Assembly: GCA_023443315.1 (NCBI GenBank) | Contig: JAEZVA010000027.1 | Span: 1 to 40,005 of the forward strand | Direction of reading: 5' to 3' | Source of the DNA: Bacillota bacterium | GTDB taxonomy: Bacteria; Bacillota; Clostridia; Oscillospirales; Ruminococcaceae | DNA length: 40,005 bases | Shown: piece after piece, positions 25,655-33,356 of the stretch | How the letters are laid out: the number at the start of each line of letters is the position of its first letter | Numbering within the stretch: the stretch's first letter is position 1 | Position numbers and translations under genes: made by a program | Notes under the pieces: generated by a model | The model's input: only the letters and a program-made list of their open reading frames with translations | What the model was told of the DNA's origin: nothing | The model's database searches: none

Positions 25655-25963
25655 TTTCCTTCGCCCCTTTCTTCGGCTTGCCGCTTTGATCCCCGCGCGC
25701 AAACCTTACGATATCAGTCATGTGCCGATTCATCTTCCCGAAAAACAGATGCCGATGTATCCTTTTCCCTTATTGCGGAACAGGAAGCCATTGAACCAGC
25801 GACATTAACAAATATTATAGCTTATTTACACATAATTTTCAACGTATATTTTTTAAGTTTTGTGTGATATGTCCATTCAAATCGTCAAAAATTCGACGGC
25901 CAAATTATGTATATTACACAATCTGACCGTCGAAAAAGCACGAAATTCTATTTTGCACTGTCG
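25655..25963. other. Intergenic region
   Basis: This 309-bp gap holds the upstream region of the EF-G-like gene, including its AAAGGGG ribosome site, an AT-rich middle, and the terminator of the next minus-strand gene (25892-25934). No gene is supported. Confidence 0.45.
25892..25934 (-). terminator. Strand-specific terminator of P-type ATPase-like gene
   Basis: The arms at 25892-25906 and 25920-25934 differ from a perfect 15-bp inverted repeat at two positions. On the minus-strand RNA both are G-U pairs, while on the plus strand they are mismatches. TTTTT follows on the minus strand, so the hairpin serves that strand. Confidence 0.75.
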
Positions 25964-28714
25964 TTAATACCTGCGTAGCGAAAGCGTTACCATGGTGATG
26001 AGCGCCGCAATCAGCTGGTACGAGAGCAGCAGCAGGGGGTTAATGAGTGAGATGCCAAAGAAAAAGGTGATGACGGTGGTTATGGCGTAGCCCGCTATCA
26101 TAAACAGGGTCTGTGCTACCGAGCTCATCGCGCCGGCTGCGCGTATTCTACCCGCTGCGGCCAGAGTGTCAAGCAACGAGAGCGATCCGCCCATTGTCGC
26201 CGCCTGTGCCTCGGCAGTCTCAACCAGTTCGGTCTGCTGTGCATATACCCCATGCAGGTGGGGGGGCATAATCTGCACTAGGTCGTAATCTAGTTCAAAC
26301 AGGTCGGCGAGCATCTCGCGCGTGATATTGGGGTCGGTAGAGCGCACAATCATCGTTACGCGGGCACGCTCAAGCCGCTTTAACCGCTCATACACCGCGT
26401 CGGTTGCTTTGTACGAGATAACAAACATCGACGAAAGCTCTCCGCCCGCCGAAAGGTACAGGATATGTCGTTGATCCTGCCGATACTTCTGCTCGTACTC
26501 GCGGGGCGGTAGTTCGATGCCGTGGTGGCGCATCAGCTCGCGGTTGCCGATGAGCACATGCTGACCATCCACCCACGCGGACAGCCCCATGCCTTCCTCA
26601 TACACGATGTCCTCCACATCATCGAGAATCTCGGTGCGCCCCTCAATAATTTGAAAGAACACCTCCGACATCGTGCCGCCTATCTTATCCATGATGCTTG
26701 CTGCCGCAAGGATAGAGACATCAATCCGTCCGCCCTTGAAGGTGCGGATGCCGTGCAGGGTAATACCGCCTGAATGAAACAGTTGGGCTGCGTCCACCAC
26801 CACGGCGGAGGCATCGGCTATCGTTTCTGCCGCCTCGCCGCCCGCTATCATTCCACCCTCAGCCGTCAGGCTGCGGGATGTGCGCAGCAGGGGCAGGTTC
26901 TCGCCAAACAGCATTGTAAACGGCGAACAGACACACACAACGGCGGTAAACACCGTAAAGCAGGTAAGCACATCGCGGTACAAAAAGTAGGAGGAAGCCG
27001 CAAGCACCGCCGCGGCACCCACACAGATGGGGGACAAGATGCGGCTGATTCCCTTCTCCTGAACGCTTGCGCCGGAGTGGTGCAAAAGCCCCTTTAAAAA
27101 GCCCACAGGCTGCAAAGCGGCAATCCTCGGGTGCCCGTCGGCAAGCAGGGGCGCCATCTCTTCGGCAAGCCCTTCGCCTTCGAGCATACGCACGGCAAAC
27201 AGCTGTTCCCCGCTGCCGATGACCGAAAGGTTGTGCAGGATGCGTTTTGCTGCCATCAGCTTGCCAGCGGCATAAAACCACAGACCGGTAATCGCAACAG
27301 CACAGTACATCTGGGCGTTCTGGTTTGCAAACAGCGTGGGGCTAATGGCAAACGCCAGCGTATAGATCGTGGTTGAGAGCGAGGCGACCGCCGCCATACT
27401 GTTGCCGTCCGCCTTCAGCCTAACCAGCGAAAGCAGCCCGCCCGCAATGGACGGCAGGCATACGGCAAAGCTTATCAGCGACAGAATAAACAAAACGAGC
27501 GCAAACGCCCCCGGCGACTGCTGCGGATGAACCGCGGCGGGCACGGGCAGCACGGTTGCAATGGTAGAAAGTACAAGGTAGATCGACGCAAATCCAGTCA
27601 GGGTAAGAGCGCCCAGACGAACAGCGGCAACAATCGTATGCCTGCGCAGCATCCGGCGCACCCGGTCGAGGTCATCGGGTTCGTTTAGGTCGTTTTCGTC
27701 AACTACGTCCTCGCTATCCTCCGCCCAGCTGTCTTGTTCGCCCTCGTCCTGCCCGAGCATGCGGTACGCCTGCCAGCGGGAACCGGGGCTGCCCTCTGGT
27801 ACTTGCTGTGGCAGATCGTTTTTGGGCAGCTCCTGCCCGAGCGACGCAGTGTCAAACTGCCGTGTCTCCTCAAAGGCGGGAGGCTCGTCCAATTCTGGCT
27901 CCAAAATCGGCGGTAACGGCTCGGGCGCCCGCGGTGTGCGGCGCAATACAAAGCCGGTGCGGGGCTGCTCCTCTTGCTCGGCGAGCGGTAGAGGTTGTTC
28001 TTCTATCGGCTCGTCGAACTGCTGTGGCTCGGTGTATTCCTGCCGGTAAACGGGTGCGCTTTGCGGCGGCTCGGCAGGAGGGTATCCGTCCCACGGCTGC
28101 CGCGGAGCTATGCTGTCATCCCGCTCGTCGTACTGCTCGGGTGTGTTGTTATCGCTACCCCGGCTCTGGGGCGGCTCATCTGCCTGATACCGCGCACGCA
28201 GCGCCGCATACTCGGCGTTGATGTCCTCCTCCCGCCCGCGGTAGTCTGTTGTGCGAGGGGAGGGTTCTGGGCGGAGCGGTCTTTCGTAATCCGCGCGCAC
28301 AGGTCTTTGGGTCCCACCGTCATAACGGGGCTCTGTCGGCACAGATGGCGCATGATACTGACCAAACACCGCACTCTCCCGCGACATACGAAACCCGCGC
28401 GAGGGCTCTGGTGGAGGGGGCGGGGGCGGCGCATCGGTCTGCTCGTACCTACGTTCGTAGGCGGCAAAATCCTCGGCGCGCGAGTAAGAACCGTGCACAG
28501 CCTGTGTGGTATTTTGCGCGGTCACGGGCTGTGCGTCGTGCCCCTCGTAGGCGGGTGGCCGGTCGCTTATCGATTCTTCGCGGTGCGACTGAACCCCAGC
28601 ATAGCCCTGCGCGGGTCGCTCATCACCCCTAAGCGCATTGTCCGGTCGCTTCTGGCCTCTTAGCTTTCTCGCCTCAAACAGAATTTGGTCGAGATTGTAT
28701 TCGTTGTCGTACAT
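25964..28714 (-). CDS. P1B-type ATPase-like protein with decayed catalytic motifs and long disordered N-terminus
   Basis: This 916-residue protein begins with a conserved-looking helix (YNLDQILFEARKLRG), then about 340 residues that look disordered, rich in Pro, Arg, Glu, Gln and Tyr. From about residue 358 it follows the heavy-metal P-type ATPase plan: membrane helices, the ion-site region (CPC in pumps, here VCSPF, Cys596-Ser-Pro598), GGMIAGGEAAE, then the phosphorylation site. Pumps have DKTGT there; this protein has Asp641 in VVVDAAQLF, so only the Asp remains. A nucleotide-domain-like segment (WVDGQHVLIGNRELMRHHGI) is present, but TGDN is replaced (IVRSTDPN) and GDGxND is missing. Two helices end the protein. 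It is probably a non-transporting pseudo-ATPase, perhaps a scaffold. It lies 85 bp after rlmB on the same strand. Confidence 0.75.
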   Translation of the reverse strand: MYDNEYNLDQILFEARKLRGQKRPDNALRGDERPAQGYAGVQSHREESISDRPPAYEGHDAQPVTAQNTTQAVHGSYSRAEDFAAYERRYEQTDAPPPPPPPEPSRGFRMSRESAVFGQYHAPSVPTEPRYDGGTQRPVRADYERPLRPEPSPRTTDYRGREEDINAEYAALRARYQADEPPQSRGSDNNTPEQYDERDDSIAPRQPWDGYPPAEPPQSAPVYRQEYTEPQQFDEPIEEQPLPLAEQEEQPRTGFVLRRTPRAPEPLPPILEPELDEPPAFEETRQFDTASLGQELPKNDLPQQVPEGSPGSRWQAYRMLGQDEGEQDSWAEDSEDVVDENDLNEPDDLDRVRRMLRRHTIVAAVRLGALTLTGFASIYLVLSTIATVLPVPAAVHPQQSPGAFALVLFILSLISFAVCLPSIAGGLLSLVRLKADGNSMAAVASLSTTIYTLAFAISPTLFANQNAQMYCAVAITGLWFYAAGKLMAAKRILHNLSVIGSGEQLFAVRMLEGEGLAEEMAPLLADGHPRIAALQPVGFLKGLLHHSGASVQEKGISRILSPICVGAAAVLAASSYFLYRDVLTCFTVFTAVVCVCSPFTMLFGENLPLLRTSRSLTAEGGMIAGGEAAETIADASAVVVDAAQLFHSGGITLHGIRTFKGGRIDVSILAAASIMDKIGGTMSEVFFQIIEGRTEILDDVEDIVYEEGMGLSAWVDGQHVLIGNRELMRHHGIELPPREYEQKYRQDQRHILYLSAGGELSSMFVISYKATDAVYERLKRLERARVTMIVRSTDPNITREMLADLFELDYDLVQIMPPHLHGVYAQQTELVETAEAQAATMGGSLSLLDTLAAAGRIRAAGAMSSVAQTLFMIAGYAITTVITFFFGISLINPLLLLSYQLIAALITMVTLSLRRY

Positions 28715-28799
28715 AAAACGTCTTACCCCCTTTGTGTCCAAAAGGTCAAACCATCTATTCCCTCACACCGCTGCGAAGCCTTTTCGCACACATTTTGAG

Positions 28800-29567
28800 T
28801 TATTTTGCTTTTATGCTGTTGCGCTGCCTTGCTATTTCGTACATCACAATGCCGCCTGCCACCGAGGCGTTGAGCGACGACACCATGCCGAACATCGGCA
28901 GCGATACAAGAAAGTCACATTTATCCTTTACCAGACGGCTGAGACCTTCGCCCTCCGAGCCGACGACAAGACCGACACCGCCGCCGTAATCCTGCTCGCA
29001 CCAGCCTGCGCCGCCCATCTCGGCTCCGTAAATCCATATACCCTGTTGCTTTAGCTCGTCTATGACTGCCGCGATATTGGCTACTCGTGCCACCGGCAGA
29101 TGCGCGCACGCGCCCGCCGACGCCTTGTATACCGCCGTTGTAACCGAAGCACTGCGTCGCTTGGGAATAATCATGCCGTGGGCACCTGCCGCTTCTGCTG
29201 TGCGGATGAGCGCTCCGAGGTTGTGCGGGTCTTCAATGCCGTCGGCTATCACCACAAAGGGCGTTACCCCCTGTTCCTTTGCCCGTTCAAGGATGTCAGA
29301 AAGTTCGGCGTATACAATTGCCGCAATGACGGCTGCTACCCCCTGATGCGACTCGCCCTGGGAAAGGTGGGTCAGCTTCTCTGGCGAGACCTCCTTGACC
29401 GGGATGCCTTTGTCGCGGCAGATAGCCACGATCTTTGAAATGCTGCCCTGTCGCTCGCCCTTTGCAATCATCACGCTGTCTATTCGGTCTTGTGTGCGCA
29501 GTGCTTCAAGCACCGCGTTTCTGCCGACGATAATGTCGGTGTTGTTGTCGGTCTCTCTTTGTATCAT
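28800..29567 (-). CDS. rlmB: 23S rRNA (guanosine-2'-O-)-methyltransferase RlmB
   Basis: This SPOUT-class enzyme uses S-adenosylmethionine to methylate a 2'-hydroxyl in the large ribosomal RNA (G2251 in E. coli numbering). The 255 residues have an N-terminal substrate-binding domain with IIVGRNAVLEAL and a C-terminal trefoil-knot domain with DGIEDPHNLGALIRTAEAAG, VGLVVGSEGEGLS and the closing MVSSLNASVAGGIVMYE. Family membership is firm; the precise target nucleotide is inferred. The ATG at 29567 follows GGAG by 7 nt. An extended -10 promoter lies about 155 nt upstream. It is probably co-transcribed with the pseudo-ATPase gene, since I see no terminator in the 85-bp gap. In many Firmicutes rlmB follows cysS and mrnC; here cysS is 9.5 kb away. 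Confidence 0.93.
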   Translation of the reverse strand: MIQRETDNNTDIIVGRNAVLEALRTQDRIDSVMIAKGERQGSISKIVAICRDKGIPVKEVSPEKLTHLSQGESHQGVAAVIAAIVYAELSDILERAKEQGVTPFVVIADGIEDPHNLGALIRTAEAAGAHGMIIPKRRSASVTTAVYKASAGACAHLPVARVANIAAVIDELKQQGIWIYGAEMGGAGWCEQDYGGGVGLVVGSEGEGLSRLVKDKCDFLVSLPMFGMVSSLNASVAGGIVMYEIARQRNSIKAK

Positions 29568-29720
29568 CTGTCTACTCCGTTTTGCCGTACTTGGCGCCGG
29601 CTGTTATTTTTTATAAAGGGTTCGGCCGAGACGCCGCTCTGACGCCCGCACGTTATGTAGCGGCCGCGCCAACCACAACATACTTAGGCGCAGGCACAAA
29701 ACAGCCGCCGACTTTGTTTT

Positions 29721-29729
29721 ATTATAGCA
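29721..29729 (-). promoter_or_regulatory. Extended -10 promoter of rlmB
   Basis: On the minus strand TGCTATAAT gives a perfect -10 (29726-29721) with a TGn extension. The leader to the rlmB ATG would be about 145 nt. It overlaps nothing else. Confidence 0.5.
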
Positions 29730-29783
29730 TAGCGCAGGAAGAATTTAAACGACAAAACTGGTACATTTTTTGGTTTGTATGCG

Positions 29784-30059
29784 CTACAAAAACATCAGCA
29801 TCAAACAAACACCTGTAACCGTCGCCCCTGCCGCCGCAATCACCAGAATTTTTAGCACCGTTGAAAGGATGGTGGAGCGCACTAGCACCGCGCGCCGAAT
29901 GCGCGGACCGTTTAGCGTCATGTAGGAATGCGCCTGCCTGCGCAGCTCCGGCTCGGGGGTGTTTCTCTTCTCGTTCTTAACTATAAATATAATCCGTTCA
30001 AAATAGTCGTTTTCGGTGTTGATGACCTCGATAGCGCGTTTGTTGGTTCCCCGCAGCAT
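29784..30059 (-). CDS. Small single-span membrane protein of unknown function
   Basis: This 91-residue protein has a charged, probably cytoplasmic region (about 1-60) with many Arg, Glu and Asn, including NKRAIEVINTENDYFERIIF, and one C-terminal membrane helix (about 65-91). AGGAGG lies 8 nt before the ATG at 30059, so it is very probably translated. No family was recognised. The C-terminal anchor with a basic stretch just before it (RIRRAVLVR) suggests a tail-anchored or type II-like insertion. A palindrome (30149-30170) lies about 90 bp upstream and could be its operator. Confidence 0.65.
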   Translation of the reverse strand: MLRGTNKRAIEVINTENDYFERIIFIVKNEKRNTPEPELRRQAHSYMTLNGPRIRRAVLVRSTILSTVLKILVIAAAGATVTGVCLMLMFL

Positions 30060-30148
30060 GCGTTATCCCTCCTGAGTAATGCGATAACCGTGTAAATTCT
30101 CTTACCGTTGCACTGAGCATTTTTACAGGATCTCTGCATTATTTTGGT

Positions 30149-30170
30149 CGGATAACACCCGTGTTATTCG
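30149..30170. promoter_or_regulatory. Palindrome, possible operator
   Basis: ATAACAC-CC-GTGTTAT (30152-30167) is a perfect 7+2+7 inverted repeat; outside one mismatched pair it extends by CG/CG. It lies upstream of the 91-residue membrane protein gene. The binding protein is unknown. Confidence 0.35.
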
Positions 30171-30252
30171 TATGCGTGGCCATGCTTTGCACTCGATTGT
30201 CGTCGATTAAAATAGTAAAATTTGGTTATACAGAAAATATACACTGCCCCGT

Positions 30253-30422
30253 TGTGGAAAAACCGGTTTAAAGTGTTGATAACACACGCCTTATACGCCT
30301 TGTAAACCCCAAGTTGACATAACAGGTGTTGAAAACTCTGTTGAAAAGGTGGAAAACCCTGTTGATATTCCGTACAAAGCCCATGATTGCGTGGTGACAT
30401 GCCTATACATAACGGTGGAAAA
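30253..30422 (+). repeat. Cluster of DnaA-box-like nonamers
   Basis: Seven copies of a motif close to TGTGGATAA (the complement of TTATCCACA) lie in one orientation: 30253 TGTGGAAAA, 30274 TGTTGATAA, 30327 and 30339 TGTTGAAAA, 30348 GGTGGAAAA, 30360 TGTTGATAT, 30414 GGTGGAAAA. The starts are 21, 53, 12, 9, 12 and 54 bp apart. The first two differ from consensus by one base; the others by two or more. An AT-rich tract with TAGTAA lies to the left. Such arrays are known from replication origins and from DnaA-titration sites; no dnaA, dnaN or other origin gene is in the window. Confidence 0.5.
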
Positions 30423-30533
30423 ACTTGATTATGTTATCTCTTCCGCGGCAGTTGGTACAGTCTGGAAAGATGGCATCCACTGCGGTTTACCGTTTCTTTA
30501 CGTTCATTTTATATACGCAAAGTTTTGTCCCCT

Positions 30534-31223
30534 TTACCTCGGGGTGTGCGTCGTTAGGAACTTGACCGCGCGTTCCACCGCCACCTTTACCTGGGGGGCT
30601 TTCTCGGTTTTACCCGCATTGCGGTAATCAAACATGCGGCAGAAGGTATCTACATCCCCATGAAGCTCGGCAAGTCCCTTGCGTACCAGCCCGCCCGTTA
30701 CCGACATAAAATCGGGCAGCTCCTTTTTTGGAATCGACTTTTGCGCCCCTTGAATAAGCATGGTATAGTGTGGAATGCACACGAAGGGCTGCGCAGCATA
30801 CAGGGCGCGAAAGCTTTCCTCCCTATGGTAAAGGGCGAACAGATTTTGCAGCATCTGCTGCATCGAGCCGTCAATCTTTTCGCACACGTAGCAGCTTTCT
30901 AGCATCTCGGTTATCTTGCGCACGTCTGCCTTGCCCGCCTTCTCCTCCCGCTCGCTGGGTAGCATCTGCTGCACCGATTTCAGGTGGCTTTCGAGCATGA
31001 GTGCGAGTGATAGGCGGTTTTTTCGCGACAGCATGCCGTCAAAATGCGTAGCGCAAAAGCCGAGCTTGTTGGTTTGTATGCGAATAAGCGGCTCCATCAT
31101 CGCGGCACCCATAATCGCTTCGAGCGCGCGCTCTTCTAAGGTATCGTGCATCCGACACAACGGGCATCCATCACGGGGCTCAAACACCTCGCTGATGGGT
31201 ATGGTAAAGATCGTCTCCTTCAT
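30534..31223 (-). CDS. DUF6062 family protein with two CxxC...CxxH modules
   Basis: This 229-residue cytoplasmic protein begins KETIFTIPISEVFE, a start I recall for DUF6062 proteins of Clostridia, whose function is unknown. It contains two similar cysteine modules: Cys20-x2-Cys23 with Cys57-x2-His60 (DGCPLC, GFCATH), and Cys111-x2-Cys114 with Cys149-x2-His152 (CYVC, FVCIPH). The equal order and near-equal spacing (34 and 35 residues) suggest an internal duplication binding two metal ions, perhaps zinc or iron; this is an inference. The rest is mainly helical. The ATG at 31223 follows AAAGGA at about 11 nt; the upstream part of the frame lacks a site. Confidence 0.75.
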   Translation of the reverse strand: MKETIFTIPISEVFEPRDGCPLCRMHDTLEERALEAIMGAAMMEPLIRIQTNKLGFCATHFDGMLSRKNRLSLALMLESHLKSVQQMLPSEREEKAGKADVRKITEMLESCYVCEKIDGSMQQMLQNLFALYHREESFRALYAAQPFVCIPHYTMLIQGAQKSIPKKELPDFMSVTGGLVRKGLAELHGDVDTFCRMFDYRNAGKTEKAPQVKVAVERAVKFLTTHTPR

Positions 31224-31441
31224 ATTGCTATTATTCCTTTCCGGCGTCCGCGCAAAACGACGCTTATACTGTATTCGTTTACAAAAACACACAAATTATT
31301 GCCGAATGCTTCCTGTTTTTTATTATATCACAAATATGGTATAATAGCTGTAACTGTAGCCTTCTCGTTTATGCTGCTTGTGCGGGCATACCCCGTACCT
31401 AAACTAGGGTATTTACCGTCTCAGTTTTTTTCATAAAACGC

Positions 31442-31472
31442 TTGACTGTTCCCTTGGGGGCTGGTGTATGGT
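31442..31472 (+). promoter_or_regulatory. MerR-type promoter with 19-bp spacer
   Basis: TTGACT (31442-31447) and TATGGT (31467-31472) are 19 bp apart, the hallmark of promoters that MerR proteins untwist to activate. The spacer holds an imperfect dyad around CCCTTGGG (31451-31458). The MerR gene starts 23 bp downstream, so autoregulation is likely. Confidence 0.65.
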
Positions 31473-31494
31473 ACAGGGGAGAGGAGTGATCACG

Positions 31495-32412
31495 ATGTTG
31501 ATTCACGAGGTCTGCAATCGGTGCGGACTAACCAAAAAGGCGGTTGAGTATTACGAGCAGCAGGGTCTGATTGCACCGCATATTCTGGAAAATGGGTACC
31601 GAGATTACGACGCAGAGCAGGTTCACGTCCTAAAGGAGATAGCCGTGCTGCGAAGATGCGGTCTAAGCATTTTGGATATTCGCACCGTTTTAACCAGCAC
31701 AAACAAACCACTCGCGCTTGCACGGTACAAGCATCTAAACGAGCTGAGCATCGAGCGGCTCAACGCCACCCAGACCTGCATCGACAGCCTAATCGAGCAT
31801 TACGATATTGAAAAGAGCTTTTTACAGCTGGGGCAAATGGATGTAAGCCCCGTCAGCATTCGCGAACGGGTGGTTTTGGCTTTCCCCGGCAGCTACGGAC
31901 TGTTCTTGTCCTTTCACTTCGGGCGCTTTTTGGATGAACCCATTCAAACCACCGAGCAGCATGCGGCGTATGACAAGGTGGTTGCCTATCTCGACAGCGT
32001 AGCCTCCCATATCTCCGAGGAGCTGGGTGCGTATCTCGGACAGGCGATTCCTTGGAATCAAAACGAGGATCTACGGCAGTATGAAGACGACATGAATCGG
32101 CTGATGAAGCAGGCGGTCACCGACCCCGATACCCTATTTCAGTCCATGAACATCGAGCAGTATGTCGCTTACCGCACGTCCGATGCGTTTCAGCAATCAC
32201 CCGAGGGCAGAATGATAGATATGATGACCGCGTTTCAAAAGAGCAGCGGATACGCGGACATTTTTCTTAAAAACCTCAAGATACTAAGTCCTGCGTATCA
32301 GCAATACTGCGAAAGCCTTGAGAAGGCCAATCAACTCTTAACCAAAAAATACCCTGCGTTGGGGCAGCTTTACGAGACGGGCGGTTCGCAAGGCAATACC
32401 CTGCGCAAATAA
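31495..32412 (+). CDS. MerR family transcriptional regulator
   Basis: This 305-residue regulator has the N-terminal MerR winged helix (about 1-70): IHEVCNRCGLTKKAVEYYEQQGLI, then NGYRDYDAEQVHVLKEIAVLRRCGLSI. A long coiled-coil-like helix (about 80-115) should form the dimer. The C-terminal 190 residues form a helical effector domain without metal-binding cysteines of the CueR or MerR kind, so a small organic ligand or stress signal is more likely (inference). The ATG at 31495 follows GAGGAG at 8 nt. The gene is transcribed from a 19-bp-spacer promoter and is followed after 19 nt by a DNA glycosylase gene, so the two probably form an operon. Confidence 0.88.
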   Translation: MLIHEVCNRCGLTKKAVEYYEQQGLIAPHILENGYRDYDAEQVHVLKEIAVLRRCGLSILDIRTVLTSTNKPLALARYKHLNELSIERLNATQTCIDSLIEHYDIEKSFLQLGQMDVSPVSIRERVVLAFPGSYGLFLSFHFGRFLDEPIQTTEQHAAYDKVVAYLDSVASHISEELGAYLGQAIPWNQNEDLRQYEDDMNRLMKQAVTDPDTLFQSMNIEQYVAYRTSDAFQQSPEGRMIDMMTAFQKSSGYADIFLKNLKILSPAYQQYCESLEKANQLLTKKYPALGQLYETGGSQGNTLRK

Positions 32413-32431
32413 AGCCGGAGGTTTTGGCATC

Positions 32432-33310
32432 ATGAATAGATTAGAGCACCGCGGCGATGTGCTGTGCGTCGATGTGCGGGACTTTTCGCTGCGCGACACG
32501 CTGCTGTGTGGGCAATGCTTTCGGTGGGAGGAAACCGAGCCCGATGTGTTTTGCGGCGTTGTCGGTGACCGCACACTCACCGTGATACAGAAGGACGATA
32601 CGCTTGTCTTTAAGGACTGCACGCTGCAGGAGTTTGACACTGTTTTATGCGATTACTTTGACCTTGCCCGCGACTACGCGGGGATTAAAGCCGATTTGTA
32701 CACCGATACCGCCCTGAAAACGGCAATCGACTACGCGCCCGGTCTACGGGTGCTGCGTCAGCCGCCGTGGGAGACGCTGTGCTCGTTTATTATCTCACAA
32801 AACAACAACATCAAGCGCATTAAGGGCATTGTGGCGCGGCTGTGCGAGTGCTTTGGCAAGCCTATTTTGGACAAAGCGGGGAACCTAACCGCTTATGCGT
32901 TCCCCGACGCGGATACCCTTGCACGACTAAATGAGCCCGACCTTGCCCCGCTTCGCGCGGGCTGGCGCGCGGCGTATCTTTTGGACGCCGCGCAAAAGGT
33001 CTCTTGCGGGGAGATTGATGTTGCAGGGCTGTATGCCTGCCCGATTGACGAGGCACGCGAAACACTACGGTCGATTAAGGGGGTGGGTCCAAAGGTGGCG
33101 GACTGCGTCTTGCTGTACGGCTTTGCCCGCACCGAGGCGTTCCCGCTCGACGTATGGATGAAGCGCGCGATGCAGCGGTATTACCCCGACGGGCTACCTG
33201 CGTGTGCGCAGCAATACCCGGGGCTTGCGCAACAATACCTGTTTCATTACATACGCTGCGGCGACAAGGACTGTACTACCTCCGTCTGTGTCTCAAGCAA
33301 CGCAAAATAG
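32432..33310 (+). CDS. 8-oxoguanine DNA glycosylase, OGG1 type
   Basis: Base-excision repair enzyme that removes oxidised guanine and can nick the DNA strand. The 292 residues match OGG1: an N-terminal OGG domain (about 1-115) with LRDTLLCGQCFRWEE, then the HhH-GPD domain with FIISQNNNIKRIKGI, the helix-hairpin-helix RSIKGVGPKVADCVLLYG with catalytic Lys221, and FPLDVWMKR with catalytic Asp240. The C-terminus is short, ending in a Cys-rich CGDKDCTTSVC stretch that lacks the usual four-Cys iron-sulphur loop spacing of MutY/Nth. GGAGG lies about 10 nt before the ATG. Its place behind a MerR gene suggests stress-induced expression. Confidence 0.88.
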   Translation: MNRLEHRGDVLCVDVRDFSLRDTLLCGQCFRWEETEPDVFCGVVGDRTLTVIQKDDTLVFKDCTLQEFDTVLCDYFDLARDYAGIKADLYTDTALKTAIDYAPGLRVLRQPPWETLCSFIISQNNNIKRIKGIVARLCECFGKPILDKAGNLTAYAFPDADTLARLNEPDLAPLRAGWRAAYLLDAAQKVSCGEIDVAGLYACPIDEARETLRSIKGVGPKVADCVLLYGFARTEAFPLDVWMKRAMQRYYPDGLPACAQQYPGLAQQYLFHYIRCGDKDCTTSVCVSSNAK

Positions 33311-33315
33311 ACGCA

Positions 33316-33343
33316 AAAAACGGCTGCCGACGCAGCCGTTTTT
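33316..33343. terminator. Bidirectional terminator between glycosylase gene and spoIIE
   Basis: A 12-bp stem (33316-33327 with 33332-33343) has a GC core with an A-run on one side and a T-run on the other. It separates two convergent genes. Confidence 0.85.
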
Positions 33344-33356
33344 CATTTGTGTATGA

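Larger units (their letters stand above)
30060..30533. other. Intergenic region with palindrome and DnaA-box-like cluster
   Basis: This 474-bp gap has no supported gene. It contains a palindrome at 30149-30170, an AT-rich tract at about 30205-30240, and at least seven nonamers like the DnaA box between 30253 and 30422. The terminator of the DUF6062 gene was not found. Confidence 0.5.

Noticed and set aside
25655..25702. Upstream TTG start of the EF-G-like gene
   Set aside because: It adds an Arg/Lys-rich piece absent from the family and has no ribosome site; the TTG at 25654 has one and gives the conserved start.
27995..28663. Plus-strand open frame of 222 codons opposite the disordered head of the pseudo-ATPase
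   Set aside because: High Arg/Pro content from GC-rich low-complexity DNA; no ribosome site. The minus-strand frame is supported by its start site and terminator.
30253..30422. Calling this the chromosomal origin
   Set aside because: Box-like repeats alone are not enough; no origin genes are present and skew cannot be computed here. It is kept as a box-like cluster only.
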